Shown here: positions 26,332 through 35,948 of the stretch, one piece after another | Layout: each line of letters starts with the position of its first letter | Position numbering within the stretch: position 1 is the stretch's first letter | DNA from: Bradyrhizobium commune | GTDB lineage: Bacteria; Pseudomonadota; Alphaproteobacteria; Rhizobiales; Xanthobacteraceae | Assembly: GCF_015624505.1 (NCBI RefSeq) | Contig: NZ_CP061379.1 | Location: 2,232,001 to 2,296,000, forward strand | DNA: 64,000 bases | Reading direction: 5' to 3' | Made by a program: the position numbers and the translations under genes | Notes under the pieces: generated by a model | What the model saw: only the letters and a program-made list of their open reading frames with translations | Databases searched by the model: none | Told to the model about the DNA's origin: nothing

Positions 26332-28950
26332 ATGCGCCGGATCGGCGCGACGCGCCCTGTTGCCGTGCTGATGCTGTGCGGCGCGTTTCTGATCGCGCTC
26401 GTCGTATGCACCATCGCCCTCATCCTGTCCAACCTGCGCGATCACGCGATCGCGGAGAGCAAGCAGCAACTGCTGGCGACGGCGACGCTGCTGGGCAATC
26501 AGACGGCGCGCGACTTCGAGGCCGTCGACCTGATCGAGACGAATCTGATCGAGCACATGCAAATCCTCGCCGTCGTCTCCGACGAGGTCTACGCGCGTTC
26601 GATGGCGAGCCGCGACATCCAGCTCATGCTGGAGGACAAGATCGGCGGCTTTCCGCATATCGGGGCTGTGATGCTGGTCGGCGCCGACGGGACCGTGATC
26701 AATTCGTCCGCCGCCTGGCCCACGCCACGCCTCAACGTCGCGGATCAGGACTATTTCCGGGCCTTGAAGACCACCCCGGCCCTGAGCTCGAAGCTCGGCC
26801 GTCCGACGAAGGATCCGCGCAGCGGAACCTGGACCATCCCGCTCGCCCGGAAATTCATGGGCGCCGACGGTGAATTTCTCGGGCTGGTGGTCGGCATGAT
26901 CAAGTCCCGGCATTTCGAGGAACTCTATCACACGATGGTCCGCGGCGCGGATGAATCCATTGCGCTGGTCGGCCGCGACGGCGTAACGCTGGCGCGTTAT
27001 CCGCACGTCGATCCCGTGGTCGACAAGTCCGTCTCGAGCGGCCGGCTGGCCGAGATCACCCGCGCTGGCGCGGGCGTGATCCGGGAGTTCGACGCGTTCG
27101 ACGGCACCGACCGGCTGATCGCGGCGGCATCTCTCGTCAAGGTCCCCATTTTCCTGACGACCAGCACAACGGTGCCCGCAGCGCTCGCCGGCTGGCGAAC
27201 CGAGGCGTGGTTTCTGATCGGGCTTACCCTCGTGCTCGTCGTCGCCATCGGCGGCACCGGAGCCGTGGTCGTTCAACATTTCCGCAAGCAGAGCATCCAG
27301 CTCGATGCGACGCTGAACAACCAGTCGCAGGGCGTCTGCATGTACGACGCCCAGCATCGCCTGATCGTCTGCAACGACCGCTACGCCAAGATGTTCAATC
27401 TTCCCAACGAGCTCATGAGACCGGGAATCATGCTGCGCGAGGTGTTCGAGTATCGGCTTTCGCGGGGGCTGTACCCCGCAGACGGCGCCGACGCACTGAA
27501 GGCGATCATTGCGGCCAACGAACCGGCAAGCATCGTGGCGGAGCTTCCCGACGGGCGCGCGGTGGTGATCGTCTTCCGTCCGGTGCCTGGCGGCGGCTTC
27601 GTGAAGACGGTCGAGGATATCACCGAGCAGAAGCGCACCGAGAAGCGGATCGCGCACATCGCACACCACGATGCCCTGACCGGATTGCACAATCGCGCGT
27701 CGTTTTCCGACTATCTGGCGACGACGGTCGACGAGACGATCCGCGCCGGAGGGGCTTTCGCGATCCTGTGCCTCGACCTCGACCGCTTCAAGGAGATCAA
27801 CGACCTCTACGGCCATCCGGTCGGTGACGCGCTGCTGTGCGAGGTGACGCGGCGACTGAAGCAGGTTGCGGGCGACGCCTTCCTGGCGCGGGTCGGCGGC
27901 GACGAGTTCATCGCGGTGCTGCTTGGCGAGAAGCAGGCCGCGGCCGCCGGCCGGCTTGCGGAGCAGTTGCGGGCGGCCCTTGTCGGAGACATCGAGATTG
28001 CCGGACGGCAGGTGCGTATCGGCGTGAGCATCGGCATTGCGTGTTCACCGGTTGATGGCAACGACCCGACGACGCTTCTGGCCAATGCCGACATTGCGCT
28101 CTACCGCGCCAAGTCCGAGGGACGCAACGCGATCCGTCTCTTCGAGGCGGGCATGGCGACGCAGCTTCGCGACCAGCGCGAATTGCAGCATGATCTGCAA
28201 TCGGCGGTCGCCAATGACGAACTGCGGCTCGATTTTCAACCGCTGGCGCGGACCGGCGGCGAGATCGTGGGCTTCGAAGCCCTGGTCCGCTGGTGGCATC
28301 CGAAACGCGGCCTGATCTCGCCCGGCACGTTCATTCCGCTTGCCGAGGAGAACGGGCTGATCGTCACCATGGGCGAGTGGATTCTGCGCGCCGCGTGCCG
28401 CGAGGCCGCATCCTGGGCGAACCAGCTCAAGATTTCCGTGAACCTGTCACCGGTCCAGTTCCGCAACGACGACATCGTGCGGCTGGTCCATGAGATCCTG
28501 ATCGAGACCGGATTGAGTGCCGGCCGGCTGGAGCTCGAGATCACGGAAGGCGTTCTGATCGATGATGTCTCCGGCGCGGTCTCGATCCTGCGCCGGCTCA
28601 AGTCGCTCGGAGTAGGCATCGCGCTCGACGATTTCGGCACGGGTTACTCGTCGATATCCTATCTGCACGCGTTCCCGTTCGACATGATCAAGATCGACCG
28701 CAGCTTCATTTCGAACCTTGACCATGCGCAGTCGAAGGCGGTCTTGCGCGGCGTCGTCGGACTGGCGCGGGGGCTTGAGCTTCCGGTCACCGCGGAGGGC
28801 GTCGAGACGCAGGAGCAGCTCGATGTTCTAACGCAAGCGGGCTGCGATTTCGCGCAAGGCTTCCTGATCGGACGGCCGGCCGCGATGACCCAATATGCCG
28901 CAATCGTGGGGCGGCCGGTTCGCCGGGCGCGACTGGCCTCCAACGGATGA
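26332..28950 (+). CDS. Membrane GGDEF-EAL cyclic-di-GMP enzyme with dCACHE-like sensor
   Basis: An 872-residue bifunctional signalling protein. I chose the ATG at 26332, which follows GGGGGAG and leads directly into the first membrane helix (VAVLMLCGAFLIALVVCTIALIL); ATGs at 26302 and 26263 are alternatives. A periplasmic two-subdomain CACHE-like sensor (about 40-290) is closed by a second helix (FLIGLTLVLVVAIGGTGAVVV). A PAS domain follows (ATLNNQSQGVCMYD), then GGDEF with intact RVGGDEF (522-526) and EAL with intact EAL (649-651), DDFGTGYSS and the TAEGVET loop. Both catalytic signatures are whole, so it could make and break cyclic-di-GMP. The preceding gap 26025-26331 contains no gene I can support. 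Confidence 0.92.
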   Translation: MRRIGATRPVAVLMLCGAFLIALVVCTIALILSNLRDHAIAESKQQLLATATLLGNQTARDFEAVDLIETNLIEHMQILAVVSDEVYARSMASRDIQLMLEDKIGGFPHIGAVMLVGADGTVINSSAAWPTPRLNVADQDYFRALKTTPALSSKLGRPTKDPRSGTWTIPLARKFMGADGEFLGLVVGMIKSRHFEELYHTMVRGADESIALVGRDGVTLARYPHVDPVVDKSVSSGRLAEITRAGAGVIREFDAFDGTDRLIAAASLVKVPIFLTTSTTVPAALAGWRTEAWFLIGLTLVLVVAIGGTGAVVVQHFRKQSIQLDATLNNQSQGVCMYDAQHRLIVCNDRYAKMFNLPNELMRPGIMLREVFEYRLSRGLYPADGADALKAIIAANEPASIVAELPDGRAVVIVFRPVPGGGFVKTVEDITEQKRTEKRIAHIAHHDALTGLHNRASFSDYLATTVDETIRAGGAFAILCLDLDRFKEINDLYGHPVGDALLCEVTRRLKQVAGDAFLARVGGDEFIAVLLGEKQAAAAGRLAEQLRAALVGDIEIAGRQVRIGVSIGIACSPVDGNDPTTLLANADIALYRAKSEGRNAIRLFEAGMATQLRDQRELQHDLQSAVANDELRLDFQPLARTGGEIVGFEALVRWWHPKRGLISPGTFIPLAEENGLIVTMGEWILRAACREAASWANQLKISVNLSPVQFRNDDIVRLVHEILIETGLSAGRLELEITEGVLIDDVSGAVSILRRLKSLGVGIALDDFGTGYSSISYLHAFPFDMIKIDRSFISNLDHAQSKAVLRGVVGLARGLELPVTAEGVETQEQLDVLTQAGCDFAQGFLIGRPAAMTQYAAIVGRPVRRARLASNG

Positions 28951-29011
28951 ACGAGCCGATGACCGATTGTTGCAGTCATGATTTGTCGGTGCCAACCAAG
29001 GAAATGGAACG

Positions 29012-29935
29012 ATGAACGTCAAGATGATCCTGGCCGTGGCCGCGCTGAGCATTGCAAGCCATGCGGCGATCGCCGAAGAGCCCAGCGGCACGCTGGAGAA
29101 GATCAGGAGCACCGGCACGATCACGATCGGTCATCGTGAATCGTCGATTCCGTTCTCGTATTACGACAACAACGAGAAGGTCGTGGGCTACGCCATGGAC
29201 CTCTGCTATCTGGCAGTCGACGCCGTGAAAGCGAAGCTCGGGCTGCAAAAGCTCGACGTGAAGCTCGTGCCTGTCACCCCGTCGGGTCGTATCCAGTCCG
29301 TGCTGAGCGGGGCGATCGATCTCGAATGCGGAACGACCACCAACAACCTCGAGCGGCAGAAGGTGGTGACGTTCTCCACCTCGTATTTCGTCGCGGCAAA
29401 TCGTTTCATGGCCAAGGCAGCGGCCAATGTGCGGACCCTGGATGACCTCAAGGGCAAGACCATCGTTTCCACCATCGGGTCCACCAATCTCAAGCAGATC
29501 AGCGAGCTCAACAGCCAGCGCCAGCTCGGTCTCACCATTCTGGCTGCCAAGGACAACGGCGAAGCGTTCCGGATGCTGGAATCCGATCGGGCCGCCGCCT
29601 TCGTGATGGACGATATCCTGCTCTACAGCCGGATGGCCAATTCGGAGATTCCCGGCACTTACATCGTCTCGGAGGAAGCGCTGTCGGTGGAGCCTTACGG
29701 CATCATGCTCCGGCGCGACGATCCGGCCTTCAAGAAGGTGATCGATGACGCGCTGTCGGCGGTCTATCGCAGCGGCGAAATCCAGAAGATCTATGCCAGA
29801 TGGTTCCTGGCGCCGCTTCCGCCGAACAACGTCAATCTCAACGTCCCGATGAGCGCGTCGCTCAAGCTTGCGATCGAGCATCTGACCGACAGTGGCGACC
29901 CGGCCGCGTATCGGACCGAAAGCCTCGTGCGGTGA
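29012..29935 (+). CDS. Orphan amino-acid ABC transporter substrate-binding protein, GltI-like
   Basis: A 307-residue exported binding protein. The signal peptide is MKMILAVAALSIASHAAIAEE (near-N-terminal ATG at 29012 after AAGGAAATGGAACG). The mature part has the polar amino-acid binding pattern: IGHRESSIPFSYYDN, VTPSGRIQSVLSGAIDLECG, a hinge LDDLKGKTIVSTIGSTN, RAAAFVMDDILLYS and LSVEPYGIMLRRDDPAF. This matches glutamate/aspartate binding proteins. No permease or ATPase gene follows, so it is an orphan. It begins only 61 bases after the GGDEF-EAL gene, which suggests it might deliver a ligand to that sensor or be co-regulated. Confidence 0.88.
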   Translation: MNVKMILAVAALSIASHAAIAEEPSGTLEKIRSTGTITIGHRESSIPFSYYDNNEKVVGYAMDLCYLAVDAVKAKLGLQKLDVKLVPVTPSGRIQSVLSGAIDLECGTTTNNLERQKVVTFSTSYFVAANRFMAKAAANVRTLDDLKGKTIVSTIGSTNLKQISELNSQRQLGLTILAAKDNGEAFRMLESDRAAAFVMDDILLYSRMANSEIPGTYIVSEEALSVEPYGIMLRRDDPAFKKVIDDALSAVYRSGEIQKIYARWFLAPLPPNNVNLNVPMSASLKLAIEHLTDSGDPAAYRTESLVR

Positions 29936-29967
29936 GGCAGGACTGACGCATTTCGACGCTTCTCTCG

Positions 29968-29996
29968 CGACCGGCCTTCGACAAAGAGGCCGGTCG
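29968..29996 (+). terminator. Hairpin after the GltI-like gene
   Basis: A perfect 9-base stem, CGACCGGCC (29968-29976) with GGCCGGTCG (29988-29996), closes an 11-base loop 33 bases after the stop codon. No clear T-run follows, so termination strength is uncertain. The rest of the 291-base gap to 30226 holds the inverted repeat at 30179 and no gene. Confidence 0.5.
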
Positions 29997-30178
29997 TCGC
30001 TTGTCGAAAGCATCGAATCAGCTTTAGCAAGGCTGCTTGCGGGCCTTTGAAACAAGGCAAAAACCGCTGCCCGAAGCGCCTCCCGCTCTGGAAGCCGCTA
30101 AAAAGCAGGGTTTTTTGCCACAGGGGGCCAAAAAAGCCCGTAAAACCGCGACAAAACTGTGCAGAAGGCTATAGGCCT

Positions 30179-30208
30179 TTGCCGGTTGGTCTAATATGCA
30201 ACCGGCAA
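30179..30208. promoter_or_regulatory. Inverted repeat in the HU-like gene leader
   Basis: TTGCCGGTT (30179-30187) and AACCGGCAA (30200-30208) are perfect 9-base arms around an AT-rich loop containing TAATAT (30192-30197). It lies 19 bases before the ATG of the HU-like gene and overlaps a possible -10 box. It could be an operator or a leader hairpin; I see no convincing -35 at the right distance. Confidence 0.4.
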
Positions 30209-30226
30209 CGAATCAGAGGAGACACG

Positions 30227-30529
30227 ATGCCAACCCAAATGTCGAAATCGCAGCTGATCGAAAAGATCGCGACCGCCACCGAGCTTTCCAAGCGCGACGT
30301 CAAGAACGTCATGGAGACGTTGACGGACGTCGGCCACAAGGAGCTCAAGAAGAGCGGCCTGTTCCTGGTGCCGGGCTTCGCCAAGTTCGTGGTCATCAAG
30401 AAGCCCGCGACCAAGGCGCGCAAGGGCACCAACCCGTTCACGGGCGAAGAGATGATGTTCAAGGCCAAGCCGGCCCGGAAGATCGTCCGCGCCCGCCCGG
30501 TCAAGGCTGCCAAGGACGCCGTGGCCTGA
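30227..30529 (+). CDS. HU-family DNA-binding protein
   Basis: A 100-residue basic protein of the HU/IHF family, near the usual 90-100. Landmarks are SKSQLIEKIATATELSKRDV, VMETLTDVGHKELKKSG, the beta-arm region FAKFVVIKKPATKARKGTNP and the post-arm FTGEEMMFKAKPARKIVRARP. The C-terminal tail adds Lys/Ala (VKAAKDAVA). The ATG at 30227 follows AGAGGAGACACG. It would bend and compact DNA. The family core NP in the arm is kept. It stands alone, ending in a strong terminator. Confidence 0.92.
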   Translation: MPTQMSKSQLIEKIATATELSKRDVKNVMETLTDVGHKELKKSGLFLVPGFAKFVVIKKPATKARKGTNPFTGEEMMFKAKPARKIVRARPVKAAKDAVA

Positions 30530-30535
30530 TAACGC

Positions 30536-30568
30536 AAAGGCCCCCTCGAGGAGAGGGGGCCTTTTCTA
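30536..30568 (+). terminator. Rho-independent terminator of the HU-like gene
   Basis: The stem GGCCCCCTC with GAGGGGGCC, 2-4 bases of loop, then CTTTTCT. It begins 7 bases after the stop codon and is the clearest intrinsic terminator in the window. The following gene is on the opposite strand, so it may serve both directions. Confidence 0.85.
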
Positions 30569-30600
30569 TTCGACGATCGCAAGGGCTGAGGCGGAGGGGC

Positions 30601-30756
30601 TCAGCCCTTGCGACGTTTGACCCGGACCGGGATCGGCTGAAGCCGCGGCTCGGGTCCTGCAAGTGCTTCGCGCACCCGGTCGATGGTGCGATCGAGCAGC
30701 TGCCGCAGGCGCTGTGCCTTCCGGGACTTCTTCGCTCTTTCCAACAATTCGCTCAT
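30601..30756 (-). CDS. 51-aa basic protein coupled to lon
   Basis: A short gene missed by usual length cut-offs. Its ATG at 30756 lies 4 bases after the lon stop in TGATACGATG, with GGAG within the lon end as a ribosome binding site. The protein starts MSELLERAKKSRKAQRLRQL, then LDRTIDRVREALAGPE, and ends in PVRVKRRKG, so it is strongly basic and helical in its first half. No family recognised. Tight coupling to a protease gene suggests a small adaptor or a nucleic-acid-binding peptide, but that is inference. Codon use looks like its neighbours. Confidence 0.6.
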   Translation of the reverse strand: MSELLERAKKSRKAQRLRQLLDRTIDRVREALAGPEPRLQPIPVRVKRRKG

Positions 30757-30760
30757 CGTA

Positions 30761-33148
<2,388 letters not shown>

Positions 33149-33156
33149 GATCGACC

Positions 33157-33540
33157 TCAGGATTTGGCGAGGCGCAGTGCGACGCAGCCGTCCATCACGA
33201 AGCGGCTGATGGCGTAGCGGCCAATGGGCAATGCAATGCGGCGTTCAAAACGCCCCTGCGGCAGCTCGAGCCGGTGGATGCGGGCGTTGCGAAGCTCCGG
33301 CGGCAGCGTGCGCTGGCCGGAGATGATGAGCGCGCCGTCATGGATCACCGTCTCGACGTTGTCGGGATTGACGCCGGGAAGCGCCACCAGGATCAGAAGC
33401 TCATGCTCGGTCTCGAGCACGTCGATCGGCGGCTCCCAGCAGGCTTCCTGGCGGCCGAACTGCTGACGCAGCCGTTCGGCGCGGGTCAGCTGGTCCAGGG
33501 CTTCGGACAGCATCCAGTCGAGGGGATTTTTGGGTTGCAT
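33157..33540 (-). CDS. Small heat-shock protein, Hsp20/alpha-crystallin family
   Basis: A 127-residue chaperone. The ATG at 33540 (MQPKNPLDWMLSEALD) is chosen because the sequence upstream is the promoter region. The alpha-crystallin domain starts ACWEPPIDVLETEHELLILV and has the family core LPGVNPDNVETVIHDGALIISGQR, with the usual A-x-x-x-n-G-v/L turn near the end reduced to VMDGCVALRL. It would hold unfolded proteins for refolding or Lon degradation. It is first gene of an hsp20-lon-51aa operon. No second Hsp20 gene is seen. Confidence 0.88.
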   Translation of the reverse strand: MQPKNPLDWMLSEALDQLTRAERLRQQFGRQEACWEPPIDVLETEHELLILVALPGVNPDNVETVIHDGALIISGQRTLPPELRNARIHRLELPQGRFERRIALPIGRYAISRFVMDGCVALRLAKS

Positions 33541-33581
33541 GGCAAAAACTCGGGGGAAGGCGCCGCGGTTGGAAAACGTGG

Positions 33582-33609
33582 ATATGGGGACGGTTCCCCA
33601 AAATTCCAG
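33582..33609 (-). promoter_or_regulatory. Sigma32 (RpoH)-like promoter of the hsp20-lon unit
   Basis: Read on the minus strand: CTGGAAT at 33609-33603, a 13-base spacer, then CCCCATAT at 33589-33582. The heat-shock consensus is CTTGAAA, 13-15 bases, CCCCATnT. The -10 is a full match and the -35 fits at 5 of 7. The hsp20 start is about 42 bases downstream. The remaining gap 33610-33729 has no gene. Confidence 0.5.
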
Positions 33610-33729
33610 CATCGCGCGTTCCGAGCATGCCTGTCCCCTCGATGGGGGAGGAGCCTTCGCACTCAGACGCATCGACGCCACGGAGATGTTCCGCGGCGCC
33701 GAAGGCAATAGTTGGGCGCGGGGCGCGGA

Positions 33730-34299
33730 TCAGGCAGCCGCGCGGTACTCCTCTTCCGCTTCGAGGTTGATCACGGAGGTGGCAAGCTCGGTCAACGTGT
33801 GGTCGGTCGCCTCTTCCTCGTCGAGCGTCGCCTGCAGCAGCTGGGCTGCCTCCGGCATGCCGAGCTCCTCGGCCCAGGTACGCAGCGTGCCGTAGCGGGA
33901 GATCTCGTAGTGCTCCACGGCTTGCGCGGCTGCGAGCAGGCCGGCATCGAGGGCAGGGGCATTCTTGAAGTCCTTCATGATCTCGGCGCCCTCCTCAGTG
34001 ATGCCGTTGATCGCTTCGCAAGGCTTGCCGCGCGCGGGCTTGCCCAGCATCTTGAAGATCTGGTCAAGCCGTTTGACCTGGCCCTGCGTCTCGCGCAGGT
34101 GTTTGTTGAAGGCCGCCGCGAGATCCTTCGAATGCGCGGCTTTGGCCATCTTGGGCAGGGTCTTGATGATCTTGTTCTCGGCGAAATAGATGTCCTTCAG
34201 CGTCTCCAGAAACAGATCGCTCAGCATCTTCGGTGCCTGACGCGCGCGGCGCGAAGCGGTCGTTTTCTTGTTTGCACGCTTCTTTGCTCTCTTAGCCAT
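33730..34299 (-). CDS. Ferritin-like DUF892 protein (YciF-type)
   Basis: A 189-residue four-helix protein. The N-terminus is a basic Lys/Arg tail (MAKRAKKRANKKTTASRRAR) that could bind DNA or the envelope. The DUF892 core follows: LSDLFLETLKDIYFAENKI, LAAAFNKHLRETQGQVKRLDQ, AQAVEHYEISRYGTLRTWAE and LLQATLDEEEATDHTLTELA. Conserved Glu/His (E in ENKI, HLRET, EHYE) could form a di-metal site as in YciF. The ATG at 34299 follows AAGAGGAGGACCA. Members are stress-induced; neighbouring hsp20-lon fits that. It is divergent from marC. Confidence 0.88.
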   Translation of the reverse strand: MAKRAKKRANKKTTASRRARQAPKMLSDLFLETLKDIYFAENKIIKTLPKMAKAAHSKDLAAAFNKHLRETQGQVKRLDQIFKMLGKPARGKPCEAINGITEEGAEIMKDFKNAPALDAGLLAAAQAVEHYEISRYGTLRTWAEELGMPEAAQLLQATLDEEEATDHTLTELATSVINLEAEEEYRAAA

Positions 34300-34448
34300 T
34301 GGTCCTCCTCTTGAGGTGACGCGGGAAGGCAGCCCTTCCTCAATCCTCGGGCGATCAAGCGTCCGCGAAAGCAAAAGTTCCTCGCGTCGGTTGCGTCGAG
34401 CCGCTATGGCTTGCGGCCTGAGCCGCGCCCGTCCCGAGACACCCTCCC

Positions 34449-35075
34449 ATGCTCGACTTCGCCCTGTCCGCCTTCGTGACGCTGCTGCTGGTGGTCGATC
34501 CAGTCGGCCTCGCGCCGGCCTTCCTGGCTGCGACCGGCGGCATGCCCGACAAGGTCAAGCGGACGGTCGCGTTGCGCGCGCCATCGATCGCGGCCTCGAT
34601 CCTGGTTGTGATCGCGCTGGTCGGAAACTGGCTGTTGCGCCAGCTCGGGATCGGCATCCCCGCGTTCCAGATCGCCGGCGGGCTTCTGCTGTTCGGCGTC
34701 TCCTACCAGATGATCTTCGGCGACCGGCCGCATCGCGAGGCCCGCGAGGCCGACAAGGCGACGGCCGAACATGCCTCCGATGTCGCCGTGTTTCCGCTCG
34801 CCATCCCCATGATGGCCGGCCCCGGCGCGATCGCGACCACACTCCTGCTGGCGGGCGATGCCGGCTACGGGCCGAAGCTCGCGATCATCATCGCGATCGT
34901 GCTCGCGGTGTGTCTCCTTTGCATGCTCTGCTTCGTCTCCGCGAGCCTGATCGCGCGGACGCTTGGGCGGACCGGAAATGCCGTGCTGTCGCGCGTGCTC
35001 GGCATGCTGCTCGCCGCCTATTCGGTGCAGTTCGTCATCAACGGGATCGCGGCCGTCCGGGCGAGCCTCTCCTGA
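34449..35075 (+). CDS. MarC-family integral membrane protein
   Basis: A 208-residue membrane protein, the usual length of the family. It has six hydrophobic segments (FALSAFVTLLLVVDPVGLAPAF, ASILVVIALVGNWLLRQLGI, FQIAGGLLLFGVSYQMIFG, VAVFPLAIPMMAGPGAIATT, LAIIIAIVLAVCLLCMLCFV, VLGMLLAAYSVQFVINGI). The MarC signatures VDPVGL and FPLAIPMMAGPGAI are clear. MarC is often called an antibiotic-resistance protein, but its function is unproven. It is divergent from DUF892 with 149 bases between. The ATG at 34449 has no strong box close by. Confidence 0.92.
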   Translation: MLDFALSAFVTLLLVVDPVGLAPAFLAATGGMPDKVKRTVALRAPSIAASILVVIALVGNWLLRQLGIGIPAFQIAGGLLLFGVSYQMIFGDRPHREAREADKATAEHASDVAVFPLAIPMMAGPGAIATTLLLAGDAGYGPKLAIIIAIVLAVCLLCMLCFVSASLIARTLGRTGNAVLSRVLGMLLAAYSVQFVINGIAAVRASLS

Positions 35076-35235
35076 GGCTGCGACAATCTGTTAATTAATT
35101 GATTTTACGATATATTTCGGGGCGGCCGGCACGACTTCCCGCGATCCGGGCCGCTTTCTCTTGCACTGCCATATGGGTTTGACGTACTTCCCCTTTAACA
35201 GGCGTCCACGGCCAAGAAATCGAGATGAATTCGGG

Positions 35236-35889
35236 ATGTCGATGACAGCGGACGAGCTCGACAAGAGACAGGCCATCGTCGACGCCTGCCGCCGCATGAA
35301 TGCGCTCGGCATCAACCAGGGCACCTCGGGCAATATCAGCGTTCGGCACCAGGACGGGCTTCTGGTGACCCCGACCAGCGTGCCCTATGAGGCCATGACG
35401 CCCGACCAGATCGTGTTCATGGCGATGGACGGCTCGCATGCGCCCACCCAGAAGCCGTCGAGCGAGTGGCGCTTCCACCGCGATATCCTGAAGGCGCGCG
35501 GCGACGTCAGCGCCGTTGTCCACGCCCATCCGACCTATTGCACCATCCTGGCGATCATGGGCATGGAGATCCCGCCGGTGCATTACATGATCGCGGCCGC
35601 CGGCGGCGACAGCATCCGCTGCGCGCCCTATGCCACCTTCGGGACAGCGGAATTGTCCGAATATGCAGTGCGGGCGCTGCAAGGCCGGCTGGCCTGCCTG
35701 CTCGACCATCATGGCATGATCGCGGTCGGCAAGACGCTCGACAAGGCGATGTGGCTTGCGGTCGAGGTCGAGACGCTGGCGCGGCAATATCACGGCTGTC
35801 TCCAGATCGGGACACCGCCGCTGCTGTCGAGCGCCGAGATCGAGCGGGTCTGCCAGCGCATGGCCGGCTACGGCATGGCGGAGGGGTAG
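35236..35889 (+). CDS. Class II aldolase, L-fuculose-phosphate aldolase-like
   Basis: A 217-residue zinc aldolase. Metal ligands appear in VVHAHPTYC (two His) and the later CLLDHHGMIAVG; NQGTSGNISVRH and the phosphate-binding TPTSVPYEAM are also clear. The family splits a sugar phosphate into DHAP or an aldehyde and needs Zn. Glu of SSEWRFHRDI is the usual catalytic Glu. I chose ATG 35236 over the further upstream one at 35161, which reads as a non-homologous tail. It overlaps no gene; the CLC gene begins about 60 bases later. Substrate assignment is weak. Confidence 0.87.
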   Translation: MSMTADELDKRQAIVDACRRMNALGINQGTSGNISVRHQDGLLVTPTSVPYEAMTPDQIVFMAMDGSHAPTQKPSSEWRFHRDILKARGDVSAVVHAHPTYCTILAIMGMEIPPVHYMIAAAGGDSIRCAPYATFGTAELSEYAVRALQGRLACLLDHHGMIAVGKTLDKAMWLAVEVETLARQYHGCLQIGTPPLLSSAEIERVCQRMAGYGMAEG

Positions 35890-35948
35890 GGCAGCCGGTG
35901 TTCGCGCGGATCAGGCATATCGTCGATCGTAAGGGGACCAACCGCACC

